Shown here: positions 62,651 to 64,000 of the stretch, one piece after another
How the letters are laid out: every line of letters starts with the position of its first letter
How positions within the stretch are numbered: position 1 is the first letter of the stretch
DNA from: Argyresthia goedartella
Taxonomy: Eukaryota; Arthropoda; Insecta; Lepidoptera; Argyresthiidae
Direction of reading: 5' to 3'
Assembly (NCBI GenBank): GCA_949825045.1
Contig: OX463806.1
Span: forward strand, 40,200,208 to 40,264,207
Length of the DNA: 64,000 nt
Notes under the pieces: model-generated
What the model saw: the letters and a program-made list of their open reading frames with translations, nothing else
Told to the model about the DNA's origin: nothing
Database searches by the model: none
Made by a program: the position numbers and the translations under genes

Positions 62651-63918
62651 TTGGAGTGTTGAATAACTGGCTAAAAGTGAGCACAATTGTGCCTCTGCCA
62701 CCCCGTATGGGGAAAAGCGTGACGCTATGTTATGTGAGTTTGATGGGTTTTGTTAAAAAGTCCCGTTTTTCAGGTGAACTTCCAACTGAAGCCCACGCGA
62801 CTGCACATTTTGCCAAAAAATTTGACGAACTCTTCGACGCCCTCAATGCAGACAGCCCGGACCTGCGAAGAGGAAAAAAATTCTCCACCAATCTAACTGC
62901 AAGGAGTCCTCATATAAAGCTTTTCGCCGAGATGAGAAGGTTTATTTCCTGTATGAAATATGTTGGAAGTAAAACAAAACCACCTTCTCAAGATGGATGG
63001 ATTCAGACGATGAATGCCATAGAGAAACTATGGAAAAATTTACAAGTGAAAAATATCAAGAGCCTATCCACACGTCGCCTGAACCAGGACCCCTTGGAAA
63101 ACTGCTTTGGATGCATCCGCTATAATTGTGGGTCAAACAATAATCCCACAATACAACAATTTGTTGCGGGCATTAAAACGGCAATAATATCAAATTTACG
63201 GCACTCTGGACAGAAAAGAAATTGTGAAGACGATAACGCCATATTGACGAATAATTTGTCCACATTCTTGGCCTCAGGGGTCCCGCTCGATCGCTCCCAG
63301 TCCCATACATGCGAATTTAATGACGATGAGATGGACATGCTATTAGCGGATGCAGTCGAAGCAGTAGAGCACGCGACGCCCGAAAGCCAAGCTTGCGGTT
63401 ATGTCTGCGGATTTATATTTAAGAAATTAAAAAGTAAAGAATGCCCTGCTTGTCGAGGTGCTTTTTTAACAGAAACACAAGAAGCGGTCCACACCTTTAC
63501 AGGTTTTAAAGAATACAAGAACTCAAATGAACAACATTCATTATACTATGCAAGCAAAGAACTTATTCAGTGCGTGGAGAGTATAGCCTATGTCATAAAT
63601 AACTATTTACAAACAAATGCCTGGAAACCTCAATTAAAACAAAGTATAATGGCAGTTTTAGATTGCATTGATTATAGATTTCTGAATAAATGTTCGAATC
63701 ATTTAGAAGAAAATATTAAACATATAAAAATCAGTGTTTTCTGTATATGTATAAAAAGATATACGATAATAAAAAATAGGGAAATGGACGAAGATGAGAA
63801 AAAACGAGCCCTAGAAAGGAAAATTAGAATTTTAAGGAATAAATGAGTATTTGGAATAGTAAATTAAATATTGGTTTTAATTACGTTATAAATCTTTATA
63901 CTTTTAGCATGAAGAGGA

Positions 63919-64000
63919 GGGATTCTAATTGTATGGAGCTTATAAATAAGTAATAATTCTGTACATTTCATTTCAATTCTGTCCATACAATTACAATCCC
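63919..64000. repeat. Inverted repeat reaching the window edge
   Basis: GGGATTCTAATTGTATGGA at 63,919-63,937 and its complement at 63,982-64,000 agree at 18 of 19 positions, with a 44-base spacer. It could be a small MITE or an end of the P-like element continuing outside the window. Confidence 0.6.

Larger units (their letters stand above)
59182..63846 (+). pseudogene. THAP9/P-element-like transposase gene, eight exons, one break
   Basis: Exons 59,182-59,291, 59,765-59,981, 60,155-60,295, 60,749-61,360, about 61,388-61,573, 61,658-61,904, 62,186-62,374 and 62,774-63,846; phases agree at every intron. The N-terminal THAP zinc-binding domain (CAKCGL, HRFP, RAWAIYC with Trp, LCGRHF, FAVP) covers residues ~9-90. 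The transposase part shows the P-element landmarks: CTLTFDEMYV (first acid), KWKQPIAFYFS, VCDLSTVN, DPPHLLKCTRNLL (GTP-binding-insertion region) and NQDPLENCFGCIRYNCGSNN (Glu). The frame stops at 61,361 inside a 42-base palindrome and resumes just after it, so this copy should be inactive unless that region is spliced out, for which I see no good sites. Exon 8 ends normally at 63,846. A SINE lies in intron 7. It could be a P-type transposon or an old domesticated relative. Confidence 0.85.

Noticed and set aside
1..64000. Search for CRISPR arrays, operons, bacterial defence or secretion systems
   Set aside because: The window is eukaryotic with spliced genes; the tandem repeats found are minisatellites or transposon parts without CRISPR-like spacers.

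Overview
The window is a piece of an insect nuclear genome, almost certainly a moth or butterfly. The evidence is spliced genes with GT-AG introns, tRNA-headed SINEs and repeat bodies of lepidopteran type, an errantivirus with an env gene, and very dense DNA transposons (piggyBac, hAT, PIF/Harbinger, CACTA, Crypton, Merlin, P/THAP, Tc1/IS630-like). I saw no prokaryotic features and no CRISPR array.

Three host genes can be read. (1) Two exons of an SLC13/INDY-type citrate transporter lie on the minus strand at 11.6-12.1 kb; the rest of that gene is not here. (2) A complete five-exon ABHD13-type alpha/beta hydrolase lies on the plus strand (25,945-34,622, 331 codons). (3) A complete ten-exon Tudor-SN (SND1) gene lies on the minus strand (41,197-54,900, 896 codons). 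Genes 2 and 3 are convergent, and their reading phases match at every splice junction I proposed. Their introns hold most of the central transposons.

Layout: 0-1.6 kb, PIF/Harbinger remnants (a BESS-motif protein and a transposase N-terminus). 1.7-4.6 kb, a truncated non-LTR retrotransposon, then a 134-bp tandem repeat and two hairpins to 5.5 kb. 5.9-9.8 kb, a CACTA-like transposase and a three-exon gene with a DUF4806-like segment, perhaps one element. 9.9-13.6 kb, two inverted copies of a MITE with striking periodic terminal repeats on either side of the INDY exons. 14.2-15.9 kb, an internally deleted ZMYM1-type hAT. 16.2-17.4 kb, a Crypton tyrosine recombinase. 18.2-25.1 kb, a MITE, a Merlin fragment and a 5'-truncated, mutated errantivirus. 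25.9-34.6 kb, ABHD13 with LINE, SINE and MITE insertions. 34.6-41.2 kb, repeat-rich intergenic DNA. 41.2-54.9 kb, Tudor-SN with an apparently intact piggyBac in intron 4, a LINE in intron 8, and a minisatellite made from its own exon-9 splice donor. 55.1-58.9 kb, a decayed hAT transposase gene split by nested insertions. 59.2-63.8 kb, an eight-exon THAP9/P-element-like transposase gene interrupted by a palindrome.

I did not find a convincing new multi-gene system. The most unusual signals are structural: MITE termini built from a ~15-bp CTCGA-bearing unit, a 244-bp MITE with CWG target duplications, amplification of a splice-donor segment, and fused-terminus transposon remnants.
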